From UBA8290 sp964230965 (GTDB lineage: Bacteria > Bacillota_I > Bacilli_A > Acholeplasmatales > Acholeplasmataceae), in the NCBI GenBank assembly GCA_964230965.1, contig CAXRJA010000079.1, forward strand, positions 1 to 7,326: a stretch of 7,326 nucleotides of DNA, given 5' to 3'. A program made the position numbers and the translations under genes. The notes under the pieces were generated by a model that was given only the letters and a program-made list of their open reading frames with translations, did not search any database and was not told where the DNA came from. Positions 6,327 through 7,326 of this stretch are shown piece after piece (position 1 is the first letter of the stretch; every line of letters starts with the position of its first letter).

Positions 6327-7326
6327 ATGAAAAAAATACTAACAATCATAACTGTACTCATATTAACTGCAACATTAGTTGCTTGTGGTGAGTCTGGTGA
6401 TGGCGGTGGCGGTGGTGGCACTCAACAAATTGAGTTAACATACGCTGATTGGGCAAACCAAGAACTCAACCAACAACTCATTGATGCATTTATGGAGGCA
6501 CACCCAGATATTCGTGTCATTTTAAGAACTGATATCACAGGTTCTGGAGATGCATTTACAGGTAACTTAGTCACTGCTGCGCAAGCAGGACTACTTCCAG
6601 ATGTTTTTGCAACTGATAATGTACCGACTGTCGTTAATGCAGGGCTTACATTAGATGTTGCACAATACTGGGATCAAGATGCAGATTCGCAACTAGTTTA
6701 TGATAACATTGCTGCAACAGGTGTATATGATGGTAAACGTTTCGCATTGCCATCATTCCAATTCTTAAAAGGTATCATGATTAATTTAGATATCTTTGAA
6801 GATGCGAATTTGACAACAGTTGAAGGTGAATATCGTATCGATAACGATGGATATCCTGTAAAAGATTGGACATTTGAAGAATTTGTTAATATTGCATCAG
6901 CGATAAAAGACTTTGATCCAAATGATTATCAAAGTGGATATGTATTAGGATTAGACACATGGTATGGTACACCTGATTTCCAACAAGTGTGGCCAATGAT
7001 GGATGATGCAGCTGTTGGATATGATACATTTGATGGTGAACAATTTAATTATTCAACATCGGATAGTTGGAAAGATGCGCTCACTGCTAAAATCGAAATG
7101 CATGCGCTCACTGATGGTACAACGACACGTTTTGATGCAGAATTTTTAGAAGCTAATTCTGACTTAGCAATTTATCATATTCAAAATGGTACCGCTGCAA
7201 TGGATATCGAGGGTTCTTGGCAATTTTGGGTATTGAATGATGCTAAAGAAAATGGTATCAATTTAGGATTCTGGCCGTATCCACAAGGATCTGCCGGATT
7301 CTTCCCACCAACGATCTTAGATTATC
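6327..7326 (+). CDS. ABC transporter sugar-binding lipoprotein (family 1 extracellular solute-binding protein), 3' end missing
   Basis: Translation from ATG 6327 stays open to the window edge for 333 codons. The signal is of lipoprotein type, with lipobox LVAC and Cys20, followed by a short linker with six glycines (26-31) that tethers the binding domain to the membrane. The mature part opens with IELTYADW and continues with ELNQQLIDAFMEAHPDIRV, the usual start of cluster B/family 1 sugar-binding proteins. Further family marks are LLPDVFATD, YDGKRFALPSFQF and MDIEGSW (292-298) followed by INLGFWPYPQG. Members are about 400-450 residues, so roughly 70-120 are beyond the edge. It would deliver oligosaccharides to an ABC permease, whose genes are expected next. 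AAGAGG (6315-6320) overlaps the stop of the lipoprotein gene and lies 6 nt before the ATG, so the two are co-expressed. The sugar is not identifiable. Confidence 0.92.
   Translation, partial: MKKILTIITVLILTATLVACGESGDGGGGGGTQQIELTYADWANQELNQQLIDAFMEAHPDIRVILRTDITGSGDAFTGNLVTAAQAGLLPDVFATDNVPTVVNAGLTLDVAQYWDQDADSQLVYDNIAATGVYDGKRFALPSFQFLKGIMINLDIFEDANLTTVEGEYRIDNDGYPVKDWTFEEFVNIASAIKDFDPNDYQSGYVLGLDTWYGTPDFQQVWPMMDDAAVGYDTFDGEQFNYSTSDSWKDALTAKIEMHALTDGTTTRFDAEFLEANSDLAIYHIQNGTAAMDIEGSWQFWVLNDAKENGINLGFWPYPQGSAGFFPPTILDY

Noticed and set aside
73..7326. Use of the Mycoplasma-type code (TGA as Trp)
   Set aside because: All tryptophans are TGG and no in-frame TGA occurs in any of the three long genes.

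Overview
The window is AT-rich, and all genes lie on the + strand. It looks like a carbohydrate-uptake locus from a low-GC Firmicute or Mollicute-type bacterium. Acholeplasma or its relatives are my best guess, judging from the lipoprotein style, the codon bias and the large phosphorylase. Tryptophan is always TGG, and no in-frame TGA occurs in about 2,400 codons. The organism therefore uses the standard code, not the Mycoplasma/Spiroplasma code. The taxon is an inference; no rRNA or marker gene is present.

Layout: (1) Bases 1-61 are the last codons of a LacI-family regulator, recognisable from its C-terminal tail. (2) Bases 73-3060 encode a 995-residue cytoplasmic glycoside phosphorylase of clan GH-Q (GH94/GH149/GH161-like), tightly coupled to the regulator. 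(3) Bases 3061-3199 are a dense regulatory region. It holds two LacI/cre-type palindromes, a near-consensus sigma-A promoter with a 17-bp spacer, a third palindrome just after the expected transcription start, and overlapping alternative hairpins in the 5' leader. (4) Bases 3200-6316 encode a 1038-residue surface lipoprotein: Ig-like domain, CBM4_9-like domain, Ig-like domain, three nearly identical 166-residue CBM-like repeats, and a lamin-tail domain. (5) Bases 6327-7326 are the first 333 codons of a lipoprotein sugar-binding protein of an ABC importer, which runs off the window.

Reading them together (inference): the CBM lipoprotein would hold a glycan on the cell surface, and the solute-binding protein would collect oligosaccharides for an ABC permease probably encoded just downstream. 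The phosphorylase would split them inside the cell with phosphate to give a sugar 1-phosphate, and the LacI protein would control the locus through palindromes in the 3061-3162 region. This resembles a polysaccharide utilisation locus built for a one-membrane cell. The glycan cannot be named from sequence alone; beta-glucan is the leading guess.
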